NCBI RefSeq assembly: GCF_000701345.1
Contig: NZ_JNIJ01000016.1
Coordinates: 1-64,000, forward strand
Source: Bradyrhizobium sp. URHD0069
GTDB taxonomy: Bacteria; Pseudomonadota; Alphaproteobacteria; Rhizobiales; Xanthobacteraceae
Length of the DNA: 64,000 nt
Direction of reading: 5' to 3'
A model generated the notes under the pieces. That model did no database searches, had not been told where the DNA came from, and saw nothing but the letters and a program-made list of their open reading frames with translations. Positions within the stretch are counted from its first letter, which is position 1. Every line of letters starts with the position of its first letter. The position numbers were made by a program, and so were the translations under genes. This document shows, piece after piece, positions 1 to 9,350 of the stretch.

Positions 1-267
1 CAGCTTTGACAGCGCAGTGATGCCCTTGTCGGCGGCCTGCAAAACCTGGACGCCGTTGCCGATGCTGTCGAGGAGGTTGCTGATGTCGCCGGCGCGGGCG
101 TCGAGGCTGGCGGCGGTGAAGAAGTTGGTCGGATTGTCGAGCGCGCTGTTGACCTTCTTGCCGGTGGCGAGGCGGGTCTGCGTGGTCGAGAGCAGGTCCG
201 CGGTGCCCTGCAGCGAGAGCAGGTTCTGGCGGACCGAGGCAGTAAGCGTGATGTTAGAGAGAGCCAT
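1..267 (-). CDS. Flagellin, N-terminal part (runs off the left edge)
   Basis: First 89 codons of a flagellin; the rest lies outside the window. The start ATG is at 267-265, with an AAAGG ribosome-binding stretch just upstream. The protein begins MALSNITLTASVRQNLL and continues with the coiled-coil D0/D1 signature of flagellins (a TGKKVNSALDNPTNFF stretch near residues 35-50). Flagellin is secreted through the flagellar export apparatus and polymerises into the filament. It follows flgE-flgK-flgL on the same strand but is separated from flgL by about 450 bp, so it probably has its own promoter. Which of several flagellin paralogues this is cannot be told from the fragment. Confidence 0.9.
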   Translation of the reverse strand, partial: MALSNITLTASVRQNLLSLQGTADLLSTTQTRLATGKKVNSALDNPTNFFTAASLDARAGDISNLLDSIGNGVQVLQAADKGITALSKL

Positions 268-720
268 TTGAACAACCTTTCTGGTGTTACGCAACTGTCG
301 GCCTTCTTGGCCGAGCCCGGGGACCCTGAAACCAAATGATCAATGAAAAATGAATTGAAACGCGACATACGGGGATACCGCGCCGGTTCCAAAGTTATGC
401 TAAAAAAAGGATGAAGATGACCGCTCAAAGCTGAAGCGATGGGGCAGCCAAACGGGACCAACGGACGTCCAGGTCTCAAGCAAATGCGAACGGGCTCATC
501 GGGCCACAGCGCACCTGATGGCGCCTCGCACCGTCGAATGCCGAAGTGCTTCGGTTAGCTGCAGCCGACGTCGCCCGGTCGCGACGGCGCGGAGCCCGTC
601 ATCAGGCCGCTCGCGGCTTTTTCGGTCAGGCTCTCGGGAGGAAGCGCGGACGTTGCCTGCATTCCTCACCAAACAGTAAATAGACGCAGCTAATGAAACC
701 TAACGCCGGTGTTCCCGCCG
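268..720. other. Intergenic region upstream of flagellin
   Basis: About 450 bases between flgL and the flagellin start. It must hold the flagellin promoter and leader on the minus strand. I see an AT-rich stretch around 330-410 but no convincing sigma-54 or sigma-28 motif. A short GC stem with a T run (604-622, plus strand) is too weak to call a terminator. No gene is seen here. Confidence 0.5.
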
Positions 721-2592
721 TTAGAGGAACTTGGTCAGGGTGAGCTGAGCAAGCATCGCGGTGGTCTGGTAGGATGCCTGCAGGCTGGCCTGCACCGCCA
801 AGATCTGGCTGGCCACCAGTTCCGGAGAAACGCCCTCGGTCTGGTCGACGATGTTCTGCAGCATTGCCTTGGTTGTTGTTTGCCGGGAAGTGGCGTCCTT
901 CACCGCCTGCTGCGCTGTAGCCAAATCCGACTGAATGTCCGTGATTTTTTGCTGTCCGGGTTGCGGCAAAAGATTTTGCGCTACCCGCAGGCTAAGTTCC
1001 TGAACCTGCCCGGCCGCATTTGGATCCGAGGCCAAGGTCGTGACGGCTGCGAAAACGGCCAGCGTTTGAACCTGCGAACGAATGGCCCGCTCGTTGGCAC
1101 GCGCGCCGTACTGCACGGTTACCGATTGATCGACGCGCGCCGTCGCCGTTGCGCGAGCCGATCCGGGACCGGCTTCGCCGGTGTACCAGGAGATCGTATT
1201 CGCCGGCGTGCCGCTGATAAGCGACGTCGCCGTGCCCAACGGGGAGCCGCCGACCCGCAGCGGCGGCACGGTCGCTGTCGCGGTGGCGCCAAAGCCGAGC
1301 GCCGCGAACGCGGCTGGGTTGGAACTCGTCACCGCCAGATTCGCGGCGTCATCGGTGTGCAGCGTGATCACCCCGCCGCTGATGGTGGATGGGGTCGAGG
1401 TGCCGGTGATCGTGTCGATTTTTGTCAACAGCGCCTGGACGCTGTCGGTGACGTTGAGCTGGTTGCCGGTCGCGCCGGCGGCGACAAAAGTGATCGGCGT
1501 GCCGTTCACCGTGATGGTATCGCCGGCCACGAAATTGGCGGCCAGCGAATCGGTGTTCGGGGCACCGGACAACAGCGTCGCGCCGCTGATCGGCGCAGGA
1601 ACCGCAGCCTTGTTGTTGACCACGCCTCCTGTGGCGGTACCGGCCGAATTGAAAAAATCATTGCCGGCCTGAATTGCGGACGCGGCGACGAGCGAGGTGT
1701 TGGCAAGCTTCCCGACCGCCGTGTTCAGCGCCGCGTTCAGATTGGCGGCGGTCGCTGTGGAAGTCGCGCCGATGGCAAAGCTTCCGGCCGGCGGCGGCGT
1801 AGCGCTTGAGGCTGTCAGCTCAATCGATTCAGTCGTACCGTCGGGCAGCTTGAACGCAAAGCTCACCTTCTCCCCGTCGTTGGGATTGGTGGCGCCGAGG
1901 TCGATCGACACAGCCGATGGTGTTCCGGCAGGGCCGGTTACGGTCGCGCCGGTTAGCGACGATGAGATCGCGCTCAGCTTCAGGCCGAACGGGGAGCCGG
2001 CGACATCTTCCGTCACTTGCAGCGAGGTAGCCGTCGGGGAAGTAATGACGAGGCGCCCGAGACCGGTGGCCCCGAGGTCGGCCTGCCGGCGTTCGGAAAT
2101 CACCGTCTTCAATCCGGCCTGCGTGGTAGTGCCATTGAGGATAACGTCCATCGTGGCGACCGCCGGCGTGTTGATGGCGCCGCCCGAAAACAGATAGCGG
2201 TCGCCCGCCTGCATGTTGAGAACTGTAAGCATCGCAGACAGCTGAGACGCCGTGGTCTGCTGAGCGATGGTCTGCCCCGTGCTGTTTAGCTCTTGCTGCG
2301 TATTGCTCGCGCTGTTCTTAACGGTCGTTCCGATGTCGACCATCGCCTGCAGCGCCGTATTGGCAATGCTGATATTGACTTTGACATTGCTCATCGTATC
2401 GCCGAACGCGGAAATGTTCGCCAGTTGCGACCGCGATGCGATGGCAAATCCCTCGTTGACGCCCATTCCCGCATAGGACGTCGATTTTTTCCCGGTCGTC
2501 AGCTGGGTCGTAAGCGTCGTCATCTGATTGCGGAGGTTCAGCATCGACTGATTGAGAAGAGTGGAATTATAACTGACGCTATTGATTGCCAT
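721..2592 (-). CDS. flgL: Flagellar hook-associated protein FlgL (HAP3), enlarged by an inserted domain
   Basis: Joins hook and filament in the extracellular flagellum. The N-terminus (MAINSVSYNSTLLNQSMLNL, then LTTGKKSTSYAGMGVNEGF) and the C-terminal helix (about residues 560-623) are flagellin-type D0 regions, as expected for FlgL. At 623 residues it is roughly twice the usual 300-350. The extra length is the middle, about residues 205-455. Residues about 329-447 (ISGATLLSGAPNTDSL through ALGF) closely match a segment of the FlgE encoded upstream; I recall such a domain in rhizobial flagellar proteins as DUF1522. The gene starts 10 bp after flgK ends and is the last gene of the flgE-flgK-flgL unit. 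Confidence 0.88.
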   Translation of the reverse strand: MAINSVSYNSTLLNQSMLNLRNQMTTLTTQLTTGKKSTSYAGMGVNEGFAIASRSQLANISAFGDTMSNVKVNISIANTALQAMVDIGTTVKNSASNTQQELNSTGQTIAQQTTASQLSAMLTVLNMQAGDRYLFSGGAINTPAVATMDVILNGTTTQAGLKTVISERRQADLGATGLGRLVITSPTATSLQVTEDVAGSPFGLKLSAISSSLTGATVTGPAGTPSAVSIDLGATNPNDGEKVSFAFKLPDGTTESIELTASSATPPPAGSFAIGATSTATAANLNAALNTAVGKLANTSLVAASAIQAGNDFFNSAGTATGGVVNNKAAVPAPISGATLLSGAPNTDSLAANFVAGDTITVNGTPITFVAAGATGNQLNVTDSVQALLTKIDTITGTSTPSTISGGVITLHTDDAANLAVTSSNPAAFAALGFGATATATVPPLRVGGSPLGTATSLISGTPANTISWYTGEAGPGSARATATARVDQSVTVQYGARANERAIRSQVQTLAVFAAVTTLASDPNAAGQVQELSLRVAQNLLPQPGQQKITDIQSDLATAQQAVKDATSRQTTTKAMLQNIVDQTEGVSPELVASQILAVQASLQASYQTTAMLAQLTLTKFL

Positions 2593-2602
2593 ATCGATCG
2601 CC

Positions 2603-4474
2603 TTACTGCTGGATTTGCATCAAGCTCGCCATCATCGCCTGAACCACAGACATCACGTGAGCGTTGGCAGCATAGTTATTCTGCAGCGAAATCAGGCTCG
2701 CCATCTCGGCGTCGATGTTGACGCCGGAGCCGCATTTGAGTTTCTCCTGCAGCGCATTGACGACGACGTCCTGACCCTGCTGAAGTTGGCTCGCCGACGT
2801 CGCCGCGTTGCTCTGCTGGCTCAGGAACTGCTGCATGAAAGAAGACAGCGTCGCCTTTAACGGCGTTGCGGCGGTGCCGAGGCCGGTCTGAGGCGAGTAA
2901 GTGAACGTGCCTGTCGTCAGCTGAGAGTAGAGAAAGTCCGAACGCTTGGTATCGCCGGCGTTGGTGGGGGGCGAGGTGTTGTAGACGGTCATTTTCGAAG
3001 GATCGGCGAGCAGCGCGGCGTTGACCGTTATACGTCCCGCCAATCCGGTCTGTTGCGTGCCGTCGCGCGTAATCGAACCCGTGTACAAGGAATTTCCGTC
3101 GGTAAATAGCGGGAGCTGAACGTCGCCGCTTGCAAGCGCTGAGACGGTCGTCGTAACCGAGGCCGCATTCAGCTTCGCCGTGTTGGTGCCGTTGTCGATT
3201 GCGCGCAGCGTCGACCCGGCCGGATTCGAAAATTGCAAATTGGTCGGGCCGAGGGCGGCGTTCAGTTGCGCGACGACCGACGCCATTCCGCCCGAAAAAT
3301 CGACGCCGATTACCCGATTGTTCGGATCAGCCCCGCCATTCGGCAATGGAAGTGCGGCCGGATCGTCGACGCGCACGATCGTGACCTGGCGCCGCGTATT
3401 GGTCGCGTCGGTGTAGGTGAGATTGATGGTGTTGCCCGGCGACAGATTCGACAGATCGAGATCGAAGCCGGCCTGCGGCGCGGCGACGGGCGCCACCGTG
3501 CCGGCGGTGGTCTTATCCGACAGCGCGCTCGCCATCGAGGCTGCCAGCTGATCAATCTGCGCCTGCGCCTGGACCAATGTCTTGTCGCGCAACGCCACAT
3601 TTGCGGCGATCTGGCCGGAACTGATCGAGTTGGTGCCGATCATATCGATGACGGCGCCGTTCGCGAGCGTGATGGTGATCGTGCCGGTGGAGGACTTGGC
3701 CGGATCTGCGTTCCACTGCGAATTGGCGCCCAGGGTTCCCCGCGAGTTGAAGTTCAGCGTCGAGGCCTGGGCACCGACAAGCTCGACGCCGTTGGTGGTA
3801 TAGACGGTAGTCTGGTTGGTGTTGTCGGTGGAGACGCGGATATCCATCAGCTGCGACAGCAGGTCGATGGCTTGGTCGCGCTGATCCATCAGCGTCGGCG
3901 CGGCAGGATCGGTCGCGCTCATTCCCTGGAGCCGCGCATTGATGTGCGCGATCTGGGTCATCGCGGCATTAGCCTGATTCACCGAAATGCCGATGTCCTG
4001 CTCGACATTGGAACGTAGCGCTTGAATGCCTCGCGTCGTCGCGTTGAGCTGCTGCGCCAGCGATTGCGCCGCCGTCACCGCCGACATCCGCGCCGCTGAG
4101 CTGCCCGAGGTCGTCGACAGCGCTTGCAGAGCGGTCGTAAAATTTGAATAGGCAGCTTCGAGGGACCCGGCTCCTCCGGGAGTTCCGTAGACGGATTGCA
4201 GCTGATTCAAAATGTCCGCTGTCTGGTAGGCATAGGCGCCGCCGGACATTTCAGACCGCAATTGGGTTTGAACGAACTGATTGAGTTCGCGATTGACGCC
4301 GGTGACGATGACGCCGGCGCTAACGTCGCCGGTAAGTGTCTGAACCTGATTGACCCGCCGGGTGACGTAACCGGGCGTCTGCGAGTTCGCGACATTGGAT
4401 GAAACGATCGAAAGCGCTGTCTGGTTTGCGCGCAAACCAGACATCGCAGTGGCGAGAGCAGAACCCAAACTCAT
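2603..4474 (-). CDS. flgK: Flagellar hook-associated protein FlgK (HAP1)
   Basis: First hook-filament junction protein. The N-terminal rod/hook domain is clear: MSLGSALATAMSGLRANQTAL followed by IVSSNVANSQTPGYVTRRV (the NxANxxTPGY motif). The C-terminal helix with LQNNYAANAHVMSVVQ matches the terminal hook-protein motif. Length 623 residues, at the long end for FlgK; coiled-coil segments lie at about residues 130-200 and the middle is Thr/Asn/Ala rich. The ATG at 4474 has a GAGGCGG ribosome-binding site. It lies 38 bp downstream of flgE and 10 bp upstream of flgL, so the three are likely co-transcribed. Unlike its two neighbours it does not carry the inserted FVAG-TITVNG domain. Confidence 0.92.
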   Translation of the reverse strand: MSLGSALATAMSGLRANQTALSIVSSNVANSQTPGYVTRRVNQVQTLTGDVSAGVIVTGVNRELNQFVQTQLRSEMSGGAYAYQTADILNQLQSVYGTPGGAGSLEAAYSNFTTALQALSTTSGSSAARMSAVTAAQSLAQQLNATTRGIQALRSNVEQDIGISVNQANAAMTQIAHINARLQGMSATDPAAPTLMDQRDQAIDLLSQLMDIRVSTDNTNQTTVYTTNGVELVGAQASTLNFNSRGTLGANSQWNADPAKSSTGTITITLANGAVIDMIGTNSISSGQIAANVALRDKTLVQAQAQIDQLAASMASALSDKTTAGTVAPVAAPQAGFDLDLSNLSPGNTINLTYTDATNTRRQVTIVRVDDPAALPLPNGGADPNNRVIGVDFSGGMASVVAQLNAALGPTNLQFSNPAGSTLRAIDNGTNTAKLNAASVTTTVSALASGDVQLPLFTDGNSLYTGSITRDGTQQTGLAGRITVNAALLADPSKMTVYNTSPPTNAGDTKRSDFLYSQLTTGTFTYSPQTGLGTAATPLKATLSSFMQQFLSQQSNAATSASQLQQGQDVVVNALQEKLKCGSGVNIDAEMASLISLQNNYAANAHVMSVVQAMMASLMQIQQ

Positions 4475-4512
4475 TTTAGCCGCCTCGGATCAACTGTTGA
4501 TCTCTTGAATTA

Positions 4513-6354
4513 TCAACGCAGCACGTTCAAGAGATCCTGAACCATACTGTTGGCTGTGGTGATCACTTTGGTATTCGCGGAATAGGCTTGCTGCGTCACG
4601 ATCAGCTTGGTGAACTCGTCGGCAATGTCGGTGTTCGAACCTTCAAGCGACGAGCCGCTGATCGTACCGGAGGCGCCGATAATTGCCGGCCCCGATTGAT
4701 CGGTGACGCCGTAGGCGCCGCCATCAAGGCTCTTGAGGTAGTTGGTGCCGTTGAAGTGCGACAGCGTCACTGCGGCGAGATTGATGTTCTGGCCGTTGGA
4801 AAACGTGCCGATGACCACACCGCTGTTGCTGATGGCAACCGATTGAAGCTGACCCGCCGCATAACCGTTCTGCTGTATGGTATTGATGGTCGCGGCGCCG
4901 CCGGTGCTGGCAAATTGGGTCAGACCGCCCGATCCGACGTTGAAGCTGAGGTCGCCAAGCGTCTGGCCGCTGACGGTCACATTCGGGAGCGCGATCGCCG
5001 AGCCCGTTGGGCTGGTCAACGAGCCATTGGGCGCGAACGTGAAGGTTGTTCCGATATTGACCCAGCCGACCTCGGCGCCAGTCGCGGCAGGATCGCTCTG
5101 ATAGAAAAGATTCCAGCTGTCCTGATGCGGAGTACCCAGCGTGGCGCTGTCGGTTTTGACCCATCGCAGTTGCAGGTTGACCGGCGTTCCGGCCGCGTTG
5201 TAGGCTGTTACCGCGCCGCCGCTGATGGATTGCTTTTGAAAAGCGTCAATGTCGTTGCCAACAACGAAACCGGTGCCGGCGGTGCCGCCGCCCGTGCGTA
5301 TGGCATTCGTGGGGGATGTGAAGCCGAGCGCTCCGAATGCCGGCGCCGTACTGGTGATCGAGAGGTTGGACGCGGTGCCCGTGTGCAACGTGATCGCGCC
5401 GGTAGCGGGGTCGATGGTGGGCGGAACGCCGGTGAGGGCGCCTATCTTTGCAAGCAAGGTCCCGACCGTGTCACTGATATCGATGTTGATCGGAACAACG
5501 CCAATGGCGGTGGTTCCGGCGGTGGAGCCGGTATCCACAAAGTTGATAACCTGGCCGTTCACCGTGATGGTGTTGCCGGCCACAAAATTCGTCGTCAGCG
5601 AATTGCTTGGGGCTGCTCCTGACAACGTTGTTGCTGCTGTGATCGCAACGGGCGGTGCCGCCTTGTTCGAGGCCGCGGTGCCGGTAGCGGTAGCGTCGCC
5701 GAAAGGTGCTGCCGGCGTGCCCAATGGCAAGGGATTTTGGCTGAAATCGGCGGGGTTCAAGCCACCCGCACCCAACAGCGAGCCGGCGGGCGCGGTGGTG
5801 CTTGCCGGCGTTGTCGGCTTGGTCGGAAGGTTTGCGGCGTATTGGATGGTGCTGGTCGCCTGCGCCGGCACGAAATTGTTCTGGAACTGCAGAACCTGCG
5901 GAACGTTGCCAAGCGGGTTTCCGGTCTTGGGATCGACCGCAACGCCCATCAGGTAATAACCCGCACCATTGACGAGATTGCCGTTGGCGTTGACCTGAAA
6001 ATCGCCGCGACGCGTATAGTTGGTGACGCCACTGAAAACCGGCACATTGTCGGTGGTCCCGACGGCCTTTTGCACCGAAAAGAATCCGTCGCCGTTGATC
6101 GCCATATAGGTGGCGACCGACGCTGCCGAGACCGTTCCCTGCGAGGAAATGGTGGACCGCGCGTAGGCGGTGACAGAGCCGGCGACCTGCCGGTCCGGGG
6201 TCGTCGCTTGCGGAACCAGATCGACGAAAGAGGTGCCTATGCGCTTGTAGCCGGTGGTCTGAGCATTCGCGATGTTGCCGGAGATATTCTGAAGTGCGAA
6301 GGACTGGGCCTGTAGACCCGCCACGGCAGTATTGAGCGCATCAAAGATACCCAT
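4513..6354 (-). CDS. flgE: Flagellar hook protein FlgE, enlarged by an inserted domain
   Basis: Structural subunit of the hook. The N-terminus (MGIFDALNTAVAGLQAQSFA, then NISGNIANAQTTGYKR) and C-terminus (SNTDIADEFTKLIVTQQAYS) are diagnostic for rod/hook proteins; the FlgE core regions lie at about residues 85-190 and 365-520. The ATG at 6354 is chosen over an upstream in-frame ATG because it has a GGAGAC site 7 bases away and gives the canonical N-terminus. At 613 residues it is about 200 longer than enteric FlgE. The excess includes residues about 231-355, homologous to part of FlgL. A sigma-54-type promoter lies about 75 bp upstream. Confidence 0.92.
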   Translation of the reverse strand: MGIFDALNTAVAGLQAQSFALQNISGNIANAQTTGYKRIGTSFVDLVPQATTPDRQVAGSVTAYARSTISSQGTVSAASVATYMAINGDGFFSVQKAVGTTDNVPVFSGVTNYTRRGDFQVNANGNLVNGAGYYLMGVAVDPKTGNPLGNVPQVLQFQNNFVPAQATSTIQYAANLPTKPTTPASTTAPAGSLLGAGGLNPADFSQNPLPLGTPAAPFGDATATGTAASNKAAPPVAITAATTLSGAAPSNSLTTNFVAGNTITVNGQVINFVDTGSTAGTTAIGVVPINIDISDTVGTLLAKIGALTGVPPTIDPATGAITLHTGTASNLSITSTAPAFGALGFTSPTNAIRTGGGTAGTGFVVGNDIDAFQKQSISGGAVTAYNAAGTPVNLQLRWVKTDSATLGTPHQDSWNLFYQSDPAATGAEVGWVNIGTTFTFAPNGSLTSPTGSAIALPNVTVSGQTLGDLSFNVGSGGLTQFASTGGAATINTIQQNGYAAGQLQSVAISNSGVVIGTFSNGQNINLAAVTLSHFNGTNYLKSLDGGAYGVTDQSGPAIIGASGTISGSSLEGSNTDIADEFTKLIVTQQAYSANTKVITTANSMVQDLLNVLR

Positions 6355-6427
6355 AACATCGTCTCCAAATTCGATCCGGGCGGCCCACCGATCTGCAAAA
6401 CCATGGCCGCAATCGCAGGAGACTGTC

Positions 6428-6442
6428 GCAAGCGCCATGCCA
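6428..6442 (-). promoter_or_regulatory. Sigma-54 (RpoN)-type promoter of the flgE-flgK-flgL operon
   Basis: The minus strand reads TGGCATG-GCGC-TTGC, matching the -24/-12 consensus TGGCAYR-N4-TTGC, with GG and GC exactly 12 bases apart. The start of transcription would be near 6416, giving a leader of about 60 bases before the flgE ATG at 6354. In Caulobacter-type cascades, hook genes are sigma-54 dependent and activated by FlbD. Confidence 0.75.
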
Positions 6443-6470
6443 AAGTAGAAAACCTATATGTTTCAGATAC

Positions 6471-6503
6471 TTAAATAAAAAACCCCGGTCCGAAAGACCG
6501 GGG
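6471..6503 (-). terminator. Rho-independent terminator after msrB
   Basis: Perfect 8-bp stem (CCCCGGTC/GACCGGGG, 6483-6490 and 6496-6503) with a CGAAA loop. On the minus strand it is followed by six T's and an AT-rich tail. It lies 44 bp after the msrB stop codon. Confidence 0.9.
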
Positions 6504-6546
6504 CACAATTGCCGGGCGGGCAACAATTGCCGGGCGCAAGCTACAA

Positions 6547-7047
6547 TCAGGTCGCCGACGGCGCGGCCGGACGGAATACCAGCGCAAAGCCGTCGATGCA
6601 GTAGCGCAGTCCGGTCGGCTTCGGCCCGTCGTCGAAAACGTGACCGAGATGGCCGCCGCAGCGGCGGCAGTGAACTTCGGTCCGCAACATCCCAAAGGTC
6701 CGGTCTTCGGTCTTGCCGATGGCGTTCTCGAGCGGCTGATAGAAACTCGGCCAGCCGGTGCCGCTTTCGAACTTGGTGTCCGAGGAGAACAGCGGCAGGT
6801 CGCAGCCGGCGCAGGCGAAGGTGCCCTTGCGGTGTTCTTTCAACAGCGGGCTCGAACCCGGGCGCTCGGTGCCATGCTTGCGCAGGATGTCATATTGCTG
6901 CGGCGTCAGCTGCGCGCGCCATTCCGCATCGGTCTTTTCGATTTCGAATTTCTCCGCGGCGTTTGCCGGCGAAGCTCGCAGCCAACGGAAGGCTGCAAGG
7001 CCAAACAGGCTGGCGACAGACGCGAGCAGGATACGGCGGTCAATCAT
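6547..7047 (-). CDS. msrB: Peptide-methionine (R)-S-oxide reductase MsrB, exported form
   Basis: Reduces the R epimer of methionine sulfoxide in proteins. The 166-residue protein has an N-terminal export signal ([20 protein letters not shown], cleavage plausible after the Ala-rich stretch near residue 31), so it should act in the periplasm. The SelR domain follows, with zinc-binding CxxC pairs at Cys79/Cys82 and Cys127/Cys130 and the catalytic cysteine in RYC at residue 150. The usual RYCINSAS is RYCIDGFA here, as in the secreted rhizobial group. It is monocistronic with a strong terminator downstream. Confidence 0.93.
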   Translation of the reverse strand: MIDRRILLASVASLFGLAAFRWLRASPANAAEKFEIEKTDAEWRAQLTPQQYDILRKHGTERPGSSPLLKEHRKGTFACAGCDLPLFSSDTKFESGTGWPSFYQPLENAIGKTEDRTFGMLRTEVHCRRCGGHLGHVFDDGPKPTGLRYCIDGFALVFRPAAPSAT

Positions 7048-7283
7048 GATGGTCTCCGTGCGAAGCGATACAGTTCGGTCGCTTTGAAATACGGGGCGCG
7101 TCTGGGGAAGTTACACCGACCCGAAGGGATTTTTCTCACTTTGTTGCGAGGTACCGTGCCCTGGATGCAGGCAGCGTGCAGCGATACGCGGCTGATCCGG
7201 GCCATACACCTCTGCCACGCAGGTCCCGGTGCTGCGGAGCAGCGCGAAGAACGCCGCGCCGCGTACGGGACACGAAGAAAGGC

Positions 7284-8711
7284 TTACACACCCTCGCCTT
7301 CACTCGCTCGCGCCGGCAACGGCCGGCCCGGCGGCTGACGAGGCCGCGGCGGCCGCGTTCCGGCCTGGCGGTTTGCTGCGGCCCGACGCGCCTCGCGAAC
7401 GCGCTCCTGGCCCCTTGCACGTTCCCGGTATCGCGCCAGCGCGCCGGCAGCGGCGGAACTTCCGCGGCCCCACATCCCGATGGCATATCCGGCGATCCGG
7501 CCGGTTGCCCCGCCCGCCCAGACCAGCTCGAACGGCGAAAACAGCCGCCAGCGGTCGTCGCCCCAGAGAATACTGCGCGCGATCAGCTGCCCCGCCATCG
7601 CCGAGGTGCTCAAACCCTGGCGGCCGAAGCCGCTTGTGACCCACAACCCGCGACGCAACTGGCCGATCTGCGGCATGCCGTGCACGGTTTCTCCAACAGC
7701 ACCGCCCCAGACCTCCGCAATCTCGACCCGTCCGAGCTGCGGAAAAATCCTGCGGATCCGCCGTTGAATGGCGCCGCCAAAACGCTCCGGCCGCGCGGTC
7801 CAGGTGGTTTCCGGGCTCGCCCACATCAGCCGGTCGCCATCCACAATCCGGAAATGATCGATGCCATCGGCATCGCTCACCGATCCCGTGAACGTTATTG
7901 CCTCGGCAAGGCGCTCGCCGAGCGGCGCGGTCACCGCGGCATAACGCCAAACCGGCAGCAGCGTTTCCGACAACCGCCGCAACGTGGCGCCCAGATGCAC
8001 GTTGCCGGCGAGCACGACATGCGAGGCGCGCAACCGCGCTGAGGGCGTGACGATGCGCTTGCGAATACCAGATGAATCGATGCTGACGACCGGCGTGTCC
8101 TCAAAAATCCGCGCCCCCGCGTGCCTCGCCAGCTCCGCCAGGCCGTGGACGTATTTGCGGCCGTCGATCTGAAACGCCTTCGGATAATATACGCCGTGGA
8201 AGTAACGGCCGGTCTTGAGCTCGGCACGCACGCGATCGACCTGCCATCCCTCCACTTCGGTTTCGAAATCCTCGCCGAGCATTTGCAACCGACTGATCAG
8301 CTGGTCGCCGACATCGACGTTGGAGACCTGAAGTGCCCCCTCGCTCAGGGCAATGCCCGGTATCAATTCTTCAGACGCGGTGGCCCGAACATATTCGGCG
8401 CCATTCTTCGACAGCGCCCAGAGCTCGCGGGCGTCCTCAAAACCGACGCGGGCGATCAAGTCGCCGATCGGAAGGCCGTAGCCCGGCATGACCGTACCGA
8501 GCTGATGGCCGGAGGCATTCCAGCCGACGTGCCGGCCTTCGAGAACGGCGACGCTGGCACCGAGCCGCGCCGCCTCGAGCGCTACCGTCAGACCGGCAAG
8601 CCCCGCCCCGACAACGCAGATGTCGACATCCATTTCGAACGAAAGGCGCAAGCGCTCTCGTGGCGCCGCGGTATCCGGTCCGCTGGTCGTGCTGGTGGAA
8701 GCCTCGCTCAT
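7284..8711 (-). CDS. FAD-dependent oxidoreductase (DAO/glycine oxidase-like family)
   Basis: Probable flavin amine or amino-acid oxidoreductase; the substrate cannot be read from sequence. The Rossmann FAD-binding motif VVGAGLAGLTVALEAARLGASVAVLE lies at about residues 33-58 (GxGxxG with the terminal acidic residue). The HxxGTVMPGY and GFGRQGLSTS segments further on resemble gamma-glutamylputrescine oxidase-type proteins. The last ~60 residues are Arg/Pro/Ala rich and probably disordered, which is unusual. Length 475. The ATG at 8711 lacks a strong ribosome-binding site; a start at 8633 (MDVDICVVG) is possible. It is divergent from the SixA-like gene. Confidence 0.78.
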   Translation of the reverse strand: MSEASTSTTSGPDTAAPRERLRLSFEMDVDICVVGAGLAGLTVALEAARLGASVAVLEGRHVGWNASGHQLGTVMPGYGLPIGDLIARVGFEDARELWALSKNGAEYVRATASEELIPGIALSEGALQVSNVDVGDQLISRLQMLGEDFETEVEGWQVDRVRAELKTGRYFHGVYYPKAFQIDGRKYVHGLAELARHAGARIFEDTPVVSIDSSGIRKRIVTPSARLRASHVVLAGNVHLGATLRRLSETLLPVWRYAAVTAPLGERLAEAITFTGSVSDADGIDHFRIVDGDRLMWASPETTWTARPERFGGAIQRRIRRIFPQLGRVEIAEVWGGAVGETVHGMPQIGQLRRGLWVTSGFGRQGLSTSAMAGQLIARSILWGDDRWRLFSPFELVWAGGATGRIAGYAIGMWGRGSSAAAGALARYRERARGQERVREARRAAANRQAGTRPPRPRQPPGRPLPARASEGEGV

Positions 8712-8807
8712 GTCGTTTTCTTACGGGCCGATCTGGCGCTTGTCACCTTGCCTGAGCCTCAAGCTTGTACATTAATCCGCGAGGCCGAAACGAATCGAGA
8801 TTGCGCC

Positions 8808-9350
8808 ATGCGCCGTTTGATGCTGCTGCGTCACGCCAAGACCGAACACGACGCGCCCTCAGGCCGCGATCGGGACCGCCGCCTGGACAAGCGCGGCCGC
8901 AGCGACGCCGCGGAGGTTGGCGGCTGGATCGGTCGGCATCCGCCTTTTCCCGATCTGGTGCTGGTTTCGCACGCGGTCCGCGCGCACCAGACTTGGGAGA
9001 TTGCCTGGGAGGCGATGAAAGGACTTGCACCGGAGCCGCAGGTGGAGCTGCTGCCGGAACTCTATGGCGCCGACGCGCCGCAGCTCCGGCAAATCATCCG
9101 GAGCACATCCGAAGCAGATCCGCAGCGGTTGATGCTGGTCGGGCACAATCCGGGAATGCATGAACTGGCACTGGCGTTTGCCGGTAGCGGCGACGCCGCC
9201 GGACGCAAGGCGCTCGGCGAGAATCTGCCGACATCGGGCCTTGCCGTACTCGACTTTGCGGTCAATGACTGGGCCGACGTGGCATTCCGTCGCGGGCGGC
9301 TGGTGCTGTTCGTCACCCCAAAGCTGCTGAAGCAAACTTCGGATGACTAG
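8808..9350 (+). CDS. SixA-like histidine phosphatase
   Basis: Member of the histidine (phosphoglycerate-mutase-like) phosphatase superfamily. The catalytic LLRHAKTE motif is at residues 6-13 (RH motif), and the second His lies in VGHNPGMHEL near residue 115. Length 180, close to SixA-type phosphohistidine phosphatases. SixA dephosphorylates Hpt-domain phosphohistidine in enteric bacteria; whether this protein does so is unknown, although an Hpt protein is encoded at 22.5 kb. The ATG at 8808 gives the canonical N-terminus MRRLMLLRHAK. The TAG stop lies at the start of a palindromic repeat. Confidence 0.85.
   Translation: MRRLMLLRHAKTEHDAPSGRDRDRRLDKRGRSDAAEVGGWIGRHPPFPDLVLVSHAVRAHQTWEIAWEAMKGLAPEPQVELLPELYGADAPQLRQIIRSTSEADPQRLMLVGHNPGMHELALAFAGSGDAAGRKALGENLPTSGLAVLDFAVNDWADVAFRRGRLVLFVTPKLLKQTSDD

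Noticed and set aside
604..622. Short GC hairpin with a T run on the plus strand
   Set aside because: Stem of six pairs including a G-U pair, and no plus-strand gene precedes it; too weak to call.
709..1809. Long plus-strand open frame opposite flgL
   Set aside because: Lies wholly antisense to a clear FlgL gene, Arg-rich, no domain; a GC-driven shadow frame.
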